DNA of 64,000 bases from Streptomyces graminofaciens (lineage in GTDB: Bacteria; Actinomycetota; Actinomycetes; Streptomycetales; Streptomycetaceae), in assembly GCF_030294945.1 (NCBI RefSeq), contig NZ_AP018448.1, positions 4,990,001 to 5,054,000 on the forward strand, read 5' to 3'. Shown here in pieces: positions 27,030-36,947 of this stretch; the stretch's first letter is position 1; each line of letters begins with the position of its first letter. Below the pieces are notes generated by a model that saw only the letters and a list, made by a program, of their open reading frames with translations, did no database searches and was not told where the DNA came from. The position numbers and the translations under genes were made by a program.

Positions 27030-27782
27030 ATGAGCGTGCTCGCGGGCAGGACGGCGCTGGTCACAGGGGCGAGCAGGGGGATCGGACGGGCGGTTGCCGA
27101 GCGGCTGGCGCGCGACGGGGCGCGGGTCGCCGTGCACTACGGCAGCAACGAGGCGGCGGCGAAGGAGACGGTGACCGCGATCGAGGCGGCCGGCGGCAGC
27201 GCCTTCGCGCTCCGGGCCGAGCTCGGGGTGCCGGGCGACGCGGAGACATTGTGGGAAGCCTTCGACCGGGAAGCGCAGGGCGTGGACATCCTGGTCAACA
27301 ACGCGGGCATGGCGGTCTTCGCCACCGTGGCCGAGACGGACGAGGAGATGTACGAGCGGACACAGGCGGTCAACGCCAGGGCGCCGTTCTTCATCGTCAA
27401 GCACGGTCTGCGGCGGCTGCGGGACCACGGCCGGATCATCAACGTCACGGCGGTCACGGACGCCGCCATAGCCCCCATCGCCGCCACGCACATGGCGAAG
27501 GGCGCGGTCACGACCCTGACCCGCTCCCTCGCGGCCGAACTGGCACCGCGCGGCATCACCGCCAACTCCGTCGGGCCCGGCTTCATCGACACCGACCTGA
27601 CGCGGGCGGCCCTCGCCGACCCGGCCGTGCGTGCGCACGCCGAGGCCGTCTCGGTCCTCAAGCGTGTCGGCACGGCCTCCGACGTGGCGGACGTGGTGGC
27701 GTTCCTGGCCTCGCCCGACTCCCGCTGGATCACGGGCCAGCACATGGACGCGACGGGGGGTTCGCTGCTGAGCCTGCACTAG
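27030..27782 (+). CDS. Short-chain dehydrogenase/reductase with altered active site
   Basis: 250 residues with the NAD(P) motif TGASRGIG at the start and NNAGMAVFA near 90. In place of the usual YxxxK the sequence reads THMAKGAV, so Tyr is His while Lys remains, and the Ser region reads NVTAVTD. Activity may be changed or lost. GAAGGGGG 7 nt before the ATG at 27030 selects this start over GTG 27024. The TetR operator upstream suggests induction by a small molecule. Confidence 0.88.
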   Translation: MSVLAGRTALVTGASRGIGRAVAERLARDGARVAVHYGSNEAAAKETVTAIEAAGGSAFALRAELGVPGDAETLWEAFDREAQGVDILVNNAGMAVFATVAETDEEMYERTQAVNARAPFFIVKHGLRRLRDHGRIINVTAVTDAAIAPIAATHMAKGAVTTLTRSLAAELAPRGITANSVGPGFIDTDLTRAALADPAVRAHAEAVSVLKRVGTASDVADVVAFLASPDSRWITGQHMDATGGSLLSLH

Positions 27783-27849
27783 GACCTGCCGTCGAATTCC
27801 CGCCGTCCGCCCGGGTCGACCCCTGTGGAGGAGCGGCCACCCCTGCTAG

Positions 27850-27865
27850 ATTGGTCTACACCACA
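27850..27865 (+). promoter_or_regulatory. DasR operator (dre) of nagB
   Basis: ATTGGTCTACACCACA is a close match to the dre consensus ACTGGTCTAGACCACT and lies 75 bp upstream of the nagB GTG. DasR binding here is known in S. coelicolor; glucosamine-6-phosphate releases it. Confidence 0.85.
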
Positions 27866-27940
27866 TGACGGAGGTGCTTGGCCCCCTGGGTTGCGGTCGA
27901 GCCCTCTTGAGCCCTTACTTTCCAGATCGGCAGGCCCAGC

Positions 27941-28726
27941 GTGGAAGTTGTCATCGTTCCGGATGCCAAGGCGGGTGGCGAGCTCATAGCCGAGGCGATG
28001 GCCCAGTTGCTCCGGCACAAGCCCGACGCGCTGCTCGGGGTGGCCACGGGGTCGACCCCGCTGCCCATCTACGAGGCACTGACGGCGAAGGTGCGCGCCG
28101 GAGGCGTGGATGCCTCGCGGGCGCGAATAGCGCAGCTCGACGAGTACGTGGGGCTGCCGGCCGAGCATCCCGAGTCGTATCGCTCGGTGTTGCGCCGGGA
28201 GGTGCTGGAGCCGCTGGGGCTCGGTATGGACGCGTTCATGGGGCCGGACGGCACCGCCGAGGACGTGCTCGGGGCGTGCGCCTCGTACGAAAGGGCGTTG
28301 ACCGAGGCCGGGGGCGTGGATCTGCAGTTGCTCGGCATCGGGACGGATGGGCACATCGGGTTCAACGAGCCGTGCTCCTCGCTCGCGTCCCGGACGCGGA
28401 TCAAGACGCTCACGGAGCAGACCCAGGTCGACAACGCGCGCTTCTTCGGCGGGGACATCGAGCAGGTGCCGCACCATGTGATCACCCAGGGCATCGGCAC
28501 GATCCTGGAGGCACGGCATCTGGTGCTGCTCGCGACGGGCGAGGGCAAGGCGGACGCGATCGCGGCGACCGTGGAGGGGCCGGTGGCCGCGGTGTGCCCG
28601 GCGTCGGCGTTGCAGCTGCATCCGCATGCGACGGTGGTGGTGGACGAGGGGGCGGCGTCCAAGCTGAAGCTGGCGGACTACTTCCGGCACACGTATGCGC
28701 ACAAGCCTGCCTGGCAGGGGATCTAG
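27941..28726 (+). CDS. nagB: Glucosamine-6-phosphate deaminase
   Basis: 261 residues converting glucosamine-6-P to fructose-6-P and ammonia, the last step of GlcNAc use. Family motifs: GVATGSTPLPIYEAL (phosphate loop), AQLDEYVGL with the catalytic Asp, GTDGHIGFNEPCSS with Asp-His-Glu, and VPHHVITQGIGTIL. GTG start, weak GGCAGG before it. The upstream dre shows control by DasR. The stop codon TAG is inside the CTAG where a MITE-like element begins, so the insertion left the gene intact. Confidence 0.96.
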   Translation: MEVVIVPDAKAGGELIAEAMAQLLRHKPDALLGVATGSTPLPIYEALTAKVRAGGVDASRARIAQLDEYVGLPAEHPESYRSVLRREVLEPLGLGMDAFMGPDGTAEDVLGACASYERALTEAGGVDLQLLGIGTDGHIGFNEPCSSLASRTRIKTLTEQTQVDNARFFGGDIEQVPHHVITQGIGTILEARHLVLLATGEGKADAIAATVEGPVAAVCPASALQLHPHATVVVDEGAASKLKLADYFRHTYAHKPAWQGI

Positions 28727-28899
28727 GGCGTGTTTCGAAAGTGGCGTCGTCCGCCCGGAGGGCGGGGCCCGCGGCGTCTGGTGCGGTGCATCGCAAGGCG
28801 GAGGGTCGTCCACGTACTGGGCGTACGCGGACGACCCCGACAACGCGGCGAGGTGCCGTGCCAGGCGTCGCGGGGCAGACGGGACTTTCGAAACACGCC
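28727..28899. mobile_element. MITE-like element, copy 1
   Basis: 173-bp element with terminal inverted repeats GGCGTGTTTCGAAAGT and its complement ACTTTCGAAACACGCC, flanked by CTAG on both sides (28723-28726 and 28900-28903). It has no intact gene. It is nearly identical to copy 2 at 38855-39028 (three substitutions, one indel), so it moved recently. The 4-bp CTAG duplication fits targets of IS5- or IS701-type transposases (YTAR). Confidence 0.85.
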
Positions 28900-28903
28900 C
28901 TAG

Positions 28904-30344
28904 TAGGGCTTGGTCAGATTCGTATCGGTGTGGGTATGTCGCGATGGCAGGTGGGGCAGGCTCCGGCCCAGGTGGCGAGGAGTGTCTGCAGTTCCCGGAC
29001 GATCTGGTAGAGACTCACACCTGCGCTGCGTCTTTTGGGTCTCGTGCCATCCGTTGCAGGGTGCAGAAGGCGTGGGCGGCGGAGACGAGGGTGACGTGGT
29101 GATGCCAGCCGCCCCAGGTGCGGCCCTCGAAGTGGGCCAGGCCCAGGGCCTGTTTCATCTCGCGGTAGTCGTGCTCGATGCGCCAGCGCAGCTTGGCCAG
29201 CCGCACCAGCGTGGCCAGCGGCATCCCGGAGGGCAGGTTCGACAGCCAGAACTGCACCGGTTCGCTCTCACCGGCAGGCCATTCGGCCAGCAGCCGGCGT
29301 TCTGGCAGTTCAGGATCGTCGCCGGCCTTGCAGATGCCGCGTCCGGCCGGGCGGATGCGCAGGGCGACGAACCGCGAGTACATGCGCTTGAAGCCACTTT
29401 GGCCCTTGCCCGCCCGGGAGCCTTCCCGCCAGGACACCGGCCGTGCGGCCGTCCGGCCGACTGCGATGACCAGGTCCTTCATGCTCTGCGCAGGCTCGGG
29501 GTACTGAATTTTCGGTGGCCGGCCGGTGCCCGCATAGACGGGCTGGACGGGCCGGGCGCCGGCGGGCTGGGCGGTATGGCGGGAGGAAATCCCCACCACA
29601 TAGGGCAGCTTGCGCTCCTCCAGACCCAGGCGGAAGGCGGCGGCATCACCGTATCCGGCGTCCGCGACCACCAGGGGAACGTCGACGCCCCATGACCGGG
29701 CCTCGTCGATCATGTCAAGCGCCAGCTGCCACTTCTCCACATGCCCCACCTGGGCGGGAATCCCGCAGCGGCCGCGGCGGGCGATCTTGTCCGCATCGGC
29801 CTCCGGCGAGGCGGGATCCCAGGATGCCGGCAAGAACAGCCGCCAGTTGACGGCCGCGGAGGCACGGTCATTGGCCAGGTGCAGGGAGACGCCCACCTGG
29901 CATTTGGTGACCTTGCCCGCGGTGCCGGTGTACTGCCGCGACACACAAGCCGAGGCATCCCCGTCCTTCAAAAAGCCGGTGTCATCCACGATCAACGCCT
30001 CCACGCCGATCACGTCCTGCATCCTCCAGGCCAGCCGGGCCCGCACATACGCGGGATCCCACGGACTGGAGGTGATGAAGTGAGCCAGTGCCTGCCGGTT
30101 GCCGTCCTCGCCCAGACGGGCCGCCATCGGCTCCACCGACTTGCGCCGCCCGTCCAGCAGCAGCCCGCGCACATACGCCTGCCCCCACCGCCGCTGATCG
30201 GCACGGAAGAACCCGTCGAACAACCCCGCCGCGAACGCCTCCAAGTCCTCCCGGACCGAGGCCATCTCCTCAGGTGTCACACCATTCCAACGACGCTCAA
30301 AGAGCAGTGGACACGCATCCACAAGTGAAGATGACCAAGCCCTA
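28904..30344 (-). mobile_element. IS701-family insertion sequence, complete
   Basis: 1441-bp element bounded by imperfect inverted repeats, left TAGGGCTTGGTCA, right the complement of TGACCAAGCCCTA, and flanked by CTAG (28900-28903 and 30345-30348), a 4-bp YTAR duplication typical of IS701. The left CTAG is also the right boundary of MITE copy 1, so the IS landed in that site. One full transposase gene fills it. Confidence 0.88.
29015..30322 (-). CDS. IS701-family DDE transposase
   Basis: 435 residues, full length. DDE residues: Asp in ALIVDDTGFLKDGD, Asp in PLVVADAGYGD, Glu in WRIEHDYREMKQALGLAHFEGR, the last with the Y-(2)-R-E signature. GTG start 22 bp inside the right IS end. No frameshift, so the element may be active. 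Confidence 0.95.
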   Translation of the reverse strand: MDACPLLFERRWNGVTPEEMASVREDLEAFAAGLFDGFFRADQRRWGQAYVRGLLLDGRRKSVEPMAARLGEDGNRQALAHFITSSPWDPAYVRARLAWRMQDVIGVEALIVDDTGFLKDGDASACVSRQYTGTAGKVTKCQVGVSLHLANDRASAAVNWRLFLPASWDPASPEADADKIARRGRCGIPAQVGHVEKWQLALDMIDEARSWGVDVPLVVADAGYGDAAAFRLGLEERKLPYVVGISSRHTAQPAGARPVQPVYAGTGRPPKIQYPEPAQSMKDLVIAVGRTAARPVSWREGSRAGKGQSGFKRMYSRFVALRIRPAGRGICKAGDDPELPERRLLAEWPAGESEPVQFWLSNLPSGMPLATLVRLAKLRWRIEHDYREMKQALGLAHFEGRTWGGWHHHVTLVSAAHAFCTLQRMARDPKDAAQV

Positions 30345-30374
30345 CTAGGGCCGGTGAGTCAGTAGGACGCAGAC

Positions 30375-30413
30375 AGGCGCCGAGGTCCCCGGAAGTGGGG
30401 GCCGTCGGCGCCT
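30375..30413. terminator. Bidirectional terminator between nagB and dasD
   Basis: Hairpin AGGCGCCGAGGTCCCC (30375-30390) pairing with 30397-30413 with one mismatch and one G-U, loop of about 6 nt. Before the insertions it lay a few tens of bases behind nagB; it now lies 1.65 kb away and about 230 nt from the dasD stop. Confidence 0.7.
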
Positions 30414-30641
30414 ACGCGTAGCAGGGCTTGCGGTCGTCGGGCAGGTGCCGGCCGGTGGGTGGTGTGTGCCCACCCGTTCCGTCCCGGCGAAAATGGGTGG
30501 GCAGACGCCACGCCGTGGCTACGAGGGGGCCTGCGGCACAGCAGCAGGAGGTGCGAGCCACCCCCCGCCCACCAGCAGGAGGGTGCGGGTCGCCGCCTCC
30601 ATGCCGCCGCGAGGTTGGGAGCCGCCGCCCGCTCCGGGGGG

Positions 30642-32129
30642 CTACCGCACCCCCGCGATGACCTCCGCCGCTGCTCTTCCGCATACGGGGGCCGCGCCGT
30701 GGGTCGCGATGTGGAGGGCGCCTCTTGGTGGGGCCTGGGGGATGCCCATTTCGACGACGATCGTGTCGGGGCGGGTGGTGAGGAGGGTGTTCAGGGCTTC
30801 CGTCATCCAGGGGTGGCGGTGTTCGTCGCGGACCACGGCGACGATGCGGCGTGTGCCCGCGACGGCCAGGGCGGAGGCGCCCGCGCTGTCGCCCGCGAAT
30901 GTGCCGGTCTCGGTGCCGGGGCGGAGGCGTGCCAGGTCGGCGGCGACGCCCCAGGGTGTCTCGTCGCCCACGGCGATGTTGACGACCGGAGTGAAGGCAG
31001 CGACGTAGAGGGGGTGGGTTGTGGGCTCGTACGGGTCGGCGCTTGTAAGCCGGAGTGCGCGGCGGGCCGCGGTCAGGCCGATGGTCTCGCGGGCCGGTCC
31101 GGCCGAGACCCCGGGTGTCCGGGCCGTGCTGCGCGCCAGTGACCGTACGCGGGACGCCGCGTCGGCGAGGCGTTCCTCGGGGAGGGTGCCGGCGCGTACG
31201 GCCGCGACCAGGGCGTCGCGCAGGCGGCGTATCGTCTCGTCGTCCGCGAGGCCGCCGCCCACGCAGATCGCGTCGGCGCCTGCGGCGAGGGCGAGGGCGC
31301 TGCCGTGCTCGATGCCGTAGGTGCCGGCGATGGCCTGCATCTCCATGCCGTCGGTGACGATGAGGCCCTCGTAGCCGAGGCCGCGGCGGAGGAGATCGGT
31401 GAGGATGCCCGGGGACAACGTTGCCGGGTGGTCGGGATCCAGGGCCGGGACGAGGATGTGGGCGCTCATGATCGCGCGGGTGCCGGCGGCGATGGCGGCG
31501 CGGAAGGGTGCCAGTTCGCGGGCCTCCACCAGGGAGCGCTCGGCGTCGATGCGGGGCAGGGCCAGGTGGGAGTCGACCGCGGTGTCGCCGTGGCCCGGGA
31601 AGTGCTTGGTGCAGGCGGCGACGCCGGCGGACTGCAGGCCGGTGACGTAGGCCGCCGTATGGCGGGCGACCAGGTCGGGGTCGGCGCCGAAGGAGCGTAC
31701 GCCGATGACAGGGTTGGCCGGGTTCGAGTTCACGTCCGCCGAGGGCGCCCAGTTGAAGTTGACGCCGCACTCGGCCAGGCGGCGGCCCAGTTCGTGGGCG
31801 ACCTGCCGGGTCAGTTCCACGTCGTCGACCGCGCCCAGGGCGTGGTTGCCCGGGAAGGAGGAGCCGGTGCGGACCTCCAGGCGGGTGACGTCGCCACCCT
31901 CCTCGTCGATCGCGACCAGGACGTCCTCGCGTTCGGCACGCAACTGGGCGGTCAGGGCGGCGAGTTGTTCGGGCGAGGTGATGTTGCGGCCGAAGAGGCC
32001 GACGGAGGCGAGGCCCTCGCCGAGGCGGCGCAGCAGCCAGTCGGGGGCGGTGGTGCCCGTGAACCCGGGCTGGAGGACCGTCAGCACGTCTCGCGTCAGA
32101 GTGTCCGTGCCAGTGGCGAATGTCGTCAT
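30642..32129 (-). CDS. dasD: GH3 beta-N-acetylhexosaminidase
   Basis: 495 residues of glycoside hydrolase family 3 (NagZ-like) splitting GlcNAc from chitooligosaccharides. The catalytic His loop is KHFPGHGDTAVDSHLALP and the nucleophile Asp is in LIVTDGMEMQAIAG; VLVAIDEEGGDVTRL binds the substrate. No signal peptide, so it acts in the cytosol on chitobiose imported by DasABC. It starts 9 nt after the dasC stop on the same strand, as the last gene of the operon. Confidence 0.93.
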   Translation of the reverse strand: MTTFATGTDTLTRDVLTVLQPGFTGTTAPDWLLRRLGEGLASVGLFGRNITSPEQLAALTAQLRAEREDVLVAIDEEGGDVTRLEVRTGSSFPGNHALGAVDDVELTRQVAHELGRRLAECGVNFNWAPSADVNSNPANPVIGVRSFGADPDLVARHTAAYVTGLQSAGVAACTKHFPGHGDTAVDSHLALPRIDAERSLVEARELAPFRAAIAAGTRAIMSAHILVPALDPDHPATLSPGILTDLLRRGLGYEGLIVTDGMEMQAIAGTYGIEHGSALALAAGADAICVGGGLADDETIRRLRDALVAAVRAGTLPEERLADAASRVRSLARSTARTPGVSAGPARETIGLTAARRALRLTSADPYEPTTHPLYVAAFTPVVNIAVGDETPWGVAADLARLRPGTETGTFAGDSAGASALAVAGTRRIVAVVRDEHRHPWMTEALNTLLTTRPDTIVVEMGIPQAPPRGALHIATHGAAPVCGRAAAEVIAGVR

Positions 32130-32138
32130 CGGGTGGGG

Positions 32139-32981
32139 TTATCCCTTCACGGCGCCCGCGGTGAGGCCCGCGGCCATCTTGCGCTGGACGAGGAGGAACA
32201 GGACGACGATCGGCACGGCCATCATCGTGGAGCCGGCCATCATCGGGGCGTATTCGGTGCCGTGCTTGGTGGTGAAGTTGCCGAGCCAGACGGTCGCGGT
32301 CTGGTTCTGCTGGCTCATCAGCATCAGGGCGTACAGGTACTCGTTCCACGCCTGGATGAAGCCGTAGACCGAGGTCGCGACCATGCCGGGGGCGAGGAGA
32401 GGGAAGACCACGCGGAGGAAGGCGGTGGTGCGGGAGCAGCCGTCGACCATGGCCGCCTCCTCCAGCTCGCGCGGGATGTTGACGATGAAGCCGCGCAGGG
32501 TCCACACCGTGAACGGGAGGATGAAGGTCAGATAGGTGATGATCAGGCCACTGAGGCGGTCGTACTGGCCGAGGTCGTTCAGGAGCAGGAAGACCGGGAT
32601 GATCATCGCGACGAGCGGGACCATCTGGACCGCCAGGATGGCGACGATCACGACCTTGCGGCCGCGGAAGGCGAAGCGGGAGATGGCGAGGGCGGCCAGC
32701 ATGCCGACGAAGATGCCGATCACCACCACCGTGAGGGACACGACGAGGCTGCGGCCGACCGGGCCCCAGAAGTCGGCGATGTCCAGTGCCCGGCCGAAGT
32801 TGGCGAGGGTGACGGACGTCGGCAGCAGGCTGGGGTCGGGGTCGATGGCGTCCTTCGCGGGCTTGAACGCCGTGTTCAGCATCCAGTAGACGGGGAAGCC
32901 CGCAGTGACGAAGACGAACAGGCCGAGGAGGTTCCAGCCGAGCTTGGACCTCCGGGGACCGGAGACAGTGGCAGTACTCAT
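32139..32981 (-). CDS. dasC: Chitooligosaccharide ABC transporter permease DasC
   Basis: 280-residue inner-membrane permease of the MalG type. About six helices; the EAA loop is PRELEEAAMVDGCSRTTAFLRVVFPLLAPG. It pairs with DasB to import chitobiose delivered by DasA. ATP is supplied by MsiK in S. coelicolor, encoded elsewhere. The ATG overlaps the dasB stop (ATGA). Confidence 0.95.
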   Translation of the reverse strand: MSTATVSGPRRSKLGWNLLGLFVFVTAGFPVYWMLNTAFKPAKDAIDPDPSLLPTSVTLANFGRALDIADFWGPVGRSLVVSLTVVVIGIFVGMLAALAISRFAFRGRKVVIVAILAVQMVPLVAMIIPVFLLLNDLGQYDRLSGLIITYLTFILPFTVWTLRGFIVNIPRELEEAAMVDGCSRTTAFLRVVFPLLAPGMVATSVYGFIQAWNEYLYALMLMSQQNQTATVWLGNFTTKHGTEYAPMMAGSTMMAVPIVVLFLLVQRKMAAGLTAGAVKG

Positions 32982-33973
32982 TCGACCTCTCCGATCTTCA
33001 GCATCTGGCGCATGTAGACCCCGATCACACCGAGCAGCAACAGCACGGTCAGCAGGGCGATCGCCGAGCCCTGCGCGTAGTCGTTGACCACGAACGCCTT
33101 GTCGTACGAGTAGGTGGTGAGCAGTTGGAACTCGGGCTCCGGGTGGCCGCCCCGCATCACGAAGACCTGCGGGAAGACGCCCATGTCCCAGATGACCGAC
33201 AGGGTCGTGAGCATCACGATGATCGGCTTGAGGATGGGGAGGGTGACGTAGCGGAACACGCCCCACGCGCCGGCGCCGTCGAGGCGGGCGGCCTCCTCCA
33301 ACTCCTTGGGGACCTGGGTGAGTCCGGCGCTGAGGGTGATGACGACGAACGGCACCGCGCCCCACACCACGAGGAGCGTGATGACGGCCAGGCCCTCGGT
33401 ACCGCTGGCGAACCAGTTGTGGCCGATCATGTCGACGCCGGGGAGCTTGCTGAGGAGCGCGTTGAAGATGCCGTAGTCGGAGTCGAAGAGCCACTTGAAG
33501 ACGGTGGTGGCCACGATGATCGGCATGCCCCAACTCGCCACGAGCGCGATGTTGATGAGCGTCTTCACCCAGCCGGACACCCGCTGGAGCAGCAGGGCGA
33601 TCAGCATGCCGATGACCATCGTGAAGATCACGCAGGAGGCGGCGAAGACGACGGTCCGTACGGTGACGGCCCAGAACTCGCTGTCGCCCAGCACCTCGGT
33701 GAAGTTGTCGAAGCCGACCGACTCCGCCGGCTTGAAGCCCCACAGCTGGGACTGGCCGAACTTCTGGAAGGACAGGGTGACCAGCCGGACCAGCGGATAG
33801 CCGAGGACGAGGGCGAGGATCAGCAGGCAGGGCGCCAGCAGGGCCCAGGGGACGGTGGCACCGCCGCCGGGAGTCCGCTTTCTGCCCGGCCGTTGCGGGG
33901 CCGCCGGCGGTGGCTGGGGGGCGGGCCGCGCGGGCGGCACCTTGGCGGTTGTGGTCGTGTCTGCGGCACTCAT
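32978..33973 (-). CDS. dasB: Chitooligosaccharide ABC transporter permease DasB
   Basis: 331-residue MalF-type permease. The first 45 residues are Pro/Ala-rich and cytosolic, then about six helices. The EAA loop is PKELEEAARLDGAGAWGVFRYVTLPILKP. GAGGAG 7 nt before the ATG. Together with DasC it forms the channel. It lies 235 bp after dasA with a hairpin in between, so dasBC may be expressed less than dasA. Confidence 0.95.
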   Translation of the reverse strand: MSAADTTTTAKVPPARPAPQPPPAAPQRPGRKRTPGGGATVPWALLAPCLLILALVLGYPLVRLVTLSFQKFGQSQLWGFKPAESVGFDNFTEVLGDSEFWAVTVRTVVFAASCVIFTMVIGMLIALLLQRVSGWVKTLINIALVASWGMPIIVATTVFKWLFDSDYGIFNALLSKLPGVDMIGHNWFASGTEGLAVITLLVVWGAVPFVVITLSAGLTQVPKELEEAARLDGAGAWGVFRYVTLPILKPIIVMLTTLSVIWDMGVFPQVFVMRGGHPEPEFQLLTTYSYDKAFVVNDYAQGSAIALLTVLLLLGVIGVYMRQMLKIGEVE

Positions 33974-34141
33974 CGCGCGCTCCTCAGCAGTCCCTTGGGT
34001 CGTACGGGAAGCCGCGCCCCGTAACCGTGCGAAGTGTGATGGTTACGGTGTGCTGGCGAGAACCAAGCTGGCACAGCAACGTCCTTGCAGGCTTTGCGTA
34101 TCCGGGCTGGTTCCAACCCGGCTGGTGCTGATCGTGTAAGA

Positions 34142-34166
34142 CCCGGTCGCTCGGTGAGCGACCGGG
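34142..34166 (-). terminator. Hairpin between dasA and dasB, possible attenuator
   Basis: Perfect 11-bp stem CCCGGTCGCTC (34142-34152) with 34156-34166 and a 3-nt loop, 43 nt after the dasA stop. It is preceded by a smaller repeat at 34102-34121. No T run, so partial readthrough or 3'-end protection of dasA mRNA is plausible. Confidence 0.6.
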
Positions 34167-34208
34167 CCACGTGAGCCAGGAATTCACCGCCTTCGGGCAG
34201 TGGAGGGC

Positions 34209-35489
34209 TCAATTGGCGTTGATGACCTTGTCGATTGCGGCGTCCGCTTCCGCGGCCGCCGCCTCGACCGACTTCTTGCCGGTGCCGATGCTCTGCAGCA
34301 TGGTCTGCAGGACCTGGGCCTTCTCGACCTGGCCCCATCCCGGTGCCATCGGGACGAACCAGTTGGACTCGGCCGCGGTGGCCGGGACGGCGGTCGCCGG
34401 GTCGTCCTTCAGGGTGGCGAGGTCGGTCTTGTTGTTGGGCAGGTTGCCCTTGGCCATCAGACCCTTCTGGCCGGAGGAGCCCGCGAACGCGTTGATCCAC
34501 TCGGCGGCGACGGCCTGGGCGTCGGACTTCACCGGGACGGCGAGGTCGGAGCCGCCGAGGAAGACGGGGAGGTTCTTCCCGGAGGGGCCGGGCATCACGA
34601 AGTTCTCGACGTTGCCGGCGAGCTTGCCGGTCTTGTCGTTCTCCTTCGCCGCGGCGGTCGCGCCCTCCCAGGCGGGGGCGAAGATCATGCCGGACTTGCC
34701 CTGGCCGTAGACGATGTAACGGTCGGACTCGTCCTTGGTCTTGTCGCCGTGCATGTACGTGTCGACGACGTTCTTGAACTCGTTGAGGCCCTTGACGGAC
34801 TCGGGTGAGGAGAGGTTGCCCTTCCACTGGCCGCCCGACTCGACGGCTATGGAGCCGCCGGCGTCGTAGACGAAGGACATGGCCGCGTACCAGTCGCGGG
34901 TCGGCTGGTACCAGGCGCTGAACTTCTTGCCCTGCTTCTTCTGCACCTTGCCGAGGGCGGCGGTCAGCTCGTCGTAGGTCTTCGGCGTGGACTTGACGCC
35001 CACCGCGGCGAAGACGTCCTTGCGCCAGTTGGCGACGCGGCCGCCGGCGTAGTACGGGACGCCGTACGTCTTGCCCTCATAGGTGACGGAGGCCTTGAGA
35101 CCGTCCAGCCAGGCATCGGAGTTGTCGAACTTCGCCGGGTCGACGGGGGCGAAGGCGCCCTTGACCATGTAGCCGAGCATCTCGGTGTTGCCCATCTCGA
35201 CCACGTCGGGGGCCTTGTCGGTGGCGAGGACGGCGTCGAGCTTGGCGTTCTTGTCGGGCCAGCCGTAGTACTCGTGATTGATCTTGATGCCCGGGTGCTT
35301 CTTCTTGACCGCCGCATCGGCCGCCTTGACCAGTTCCGGCCAGTTGTTCTGCGCGTCGACCGTGAGCCAGACCGTCAGCTCCTTGGCGTCCGCACCGGTG
35401 TCCGAGCCCCCGCTCTCGCCGTTCCCGCATGCCGCGATGGAGACCATCATGCCCGCGACACAGATCGCGGTTGTCAGCTTGCGCTTCAC
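34209..35489 (-). CDS. dasA: Chitobiose-binding lipoprotein DasA
   Basis: 426-residue family 1 extracellular binding protein, the specificity component for (GlcNAc)2. Signal peptide VKRKLTTAICVAGMMVSIAAC ends in the lipobox AAC, giving a lipid-anchored protein. ELTVWLTVDAQNNWPELV is the first strand of the domain. GTG start at 35489 with AGGAGGGTGG 5 nt before. The dre at 35587-35602 lies about 100 bp upstream. In S. coelicolor loss of DasA blocks aerial development on some media. Confidence 0.95.
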   Translation of the reverse strand: MKRKLTTAICVAGMMVSIAACGNGESGGSDTGADAKELTVWLTVDAQNNWPELVKAADAAVKKKHPGIKINHEYYGWPDKNAKLDAVLATDKAPDVVEMGNTEMLGYMVKGAFAPVDPAKFDNSDAWLDGLKASVTYEGKTYGVPYYAGGRVANWRKDVFAAVGVKSTPKTYDELTAALGKVQKKQGKKFSAWYQPTRDWYAAMSFVYDAGGSIAVESGGQWKGNLSSPESVKGLNEFKNVVDTYMHGDKTKDESDRYIVYGQGKSGMIFAPAWEGATAAAKENDKTGKLAGNVENFVMPGPSGKNLPVFLGGSDLAVPVKSDAQAVAAEWINAFAGSSGQKGLMAKGNLPNNKTDLATLKDDPATAVPATAAESNWFVPMAPGWGQVEKAQVLQTMLQSIGTGKKSVEAAAAEADAAIDKVINAN

Positions 35490-35586
35490 GCCACCCTCCT
35501 CAGGGATGCCCTTGCTCAGGGATGCCACAAACCCCCCTGCTCCCCGCGGCGACAGACGTACCGCCCATGGGGCCGGGACCTGGACC

Positions 35587-35602
35587 AATGGTGTAGACCA
35601 GT
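35587..35602. promoter_or_regulatory. DasR operator (dre) of dasA
   Basis: AATGGTGTAGACCAGT is, on the other strand, ACTGGTCTACACCATT, close to the dre consensus. It lies 98 bp upstream of the dasA start in the divergent dasA-dasR region. Confidence 0.9.
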
Positions 35603-35611
35603 ACGCCGGAG

Positions 35612-35627
35612 CTTGGCTCAGACCAAT
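35612..35627. promoter_or_regulatory. Second dre-like site upstream of dasA
   Basis: CTTGGCTCAGACCAAT keeps TGG and GACCA at the correct spacing but differs in the center. It starts 25 bp from the first dre, on the same helix face within error, so cooperative binding is possible. Confidence 0.55.
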
Positions 35628-35701
35628 CGGTGTGTCAAGGGGGTGCGATACGGCTCCGACCAGCCGTTATGCGACCTACATATGCAAGAACCTTTAAGTA
35701 A

Positions 35702-36622
<921 letters not shown>

Positions 36623-36947
36623 GGCCGCGTTGCGGTGTGGCGCTTCCCCGCCGCCCCAAGTGGGCCACACCTTCGTGAATCATTTGCGCGCACACGCCCG
36701 GGAGCGGCCGCTTCCGTCCCGGCGAGACTTCGAACGCCTGCGGACGGACCGGCGGGAGTCCGATCCCTGGCAGGGGTTCCGCTGCTGCTGAGCTGCGCGA
36801 CGGGCTTGTTGCACGGCGCACTGGTTGTGCCGCACATCCGTTATGCGGGCGGGGTTCCCTAACGCGGAAGCGTCCCTTAGATTTCCTGCGCGTTGCACAC
36901 GTGATCACGAGTCATCACAGGTATCGGTGAGGGGACGGAGCCTTGAC
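36623..36947. other. Intergenic region between dasR and the DUF3311 gene
   Basis: 325 bases. Besides the hairpin above, a perfect inverted repeat GTGAT-N8-ATCAC lies at 36901-36918 about 30 bp before the next gene and may be its operator. No gene is supported. Confidence 0.45.
36634..36671 (+). terminator. Weak hairpin after dasR
   Basis: GGTGTGGC (36634-36641) pairs with GCCACACC (36664-36671) over a 22-nt loop. The long loop makes terminator function uncertain. Confidence 0.35.

Noticed and set aside
28727..28899. Short peptide frames inside the MITE-like element
   Set aside because: They are truncated and have no start site or known domain; the terminal repeats explain the sequence better.
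30412..32505. 697-residue minus-strand open frame over dasD/dasC
   Set aside because: Out-of-frame shadow of dasD with Arg/Pro/His-only composition.
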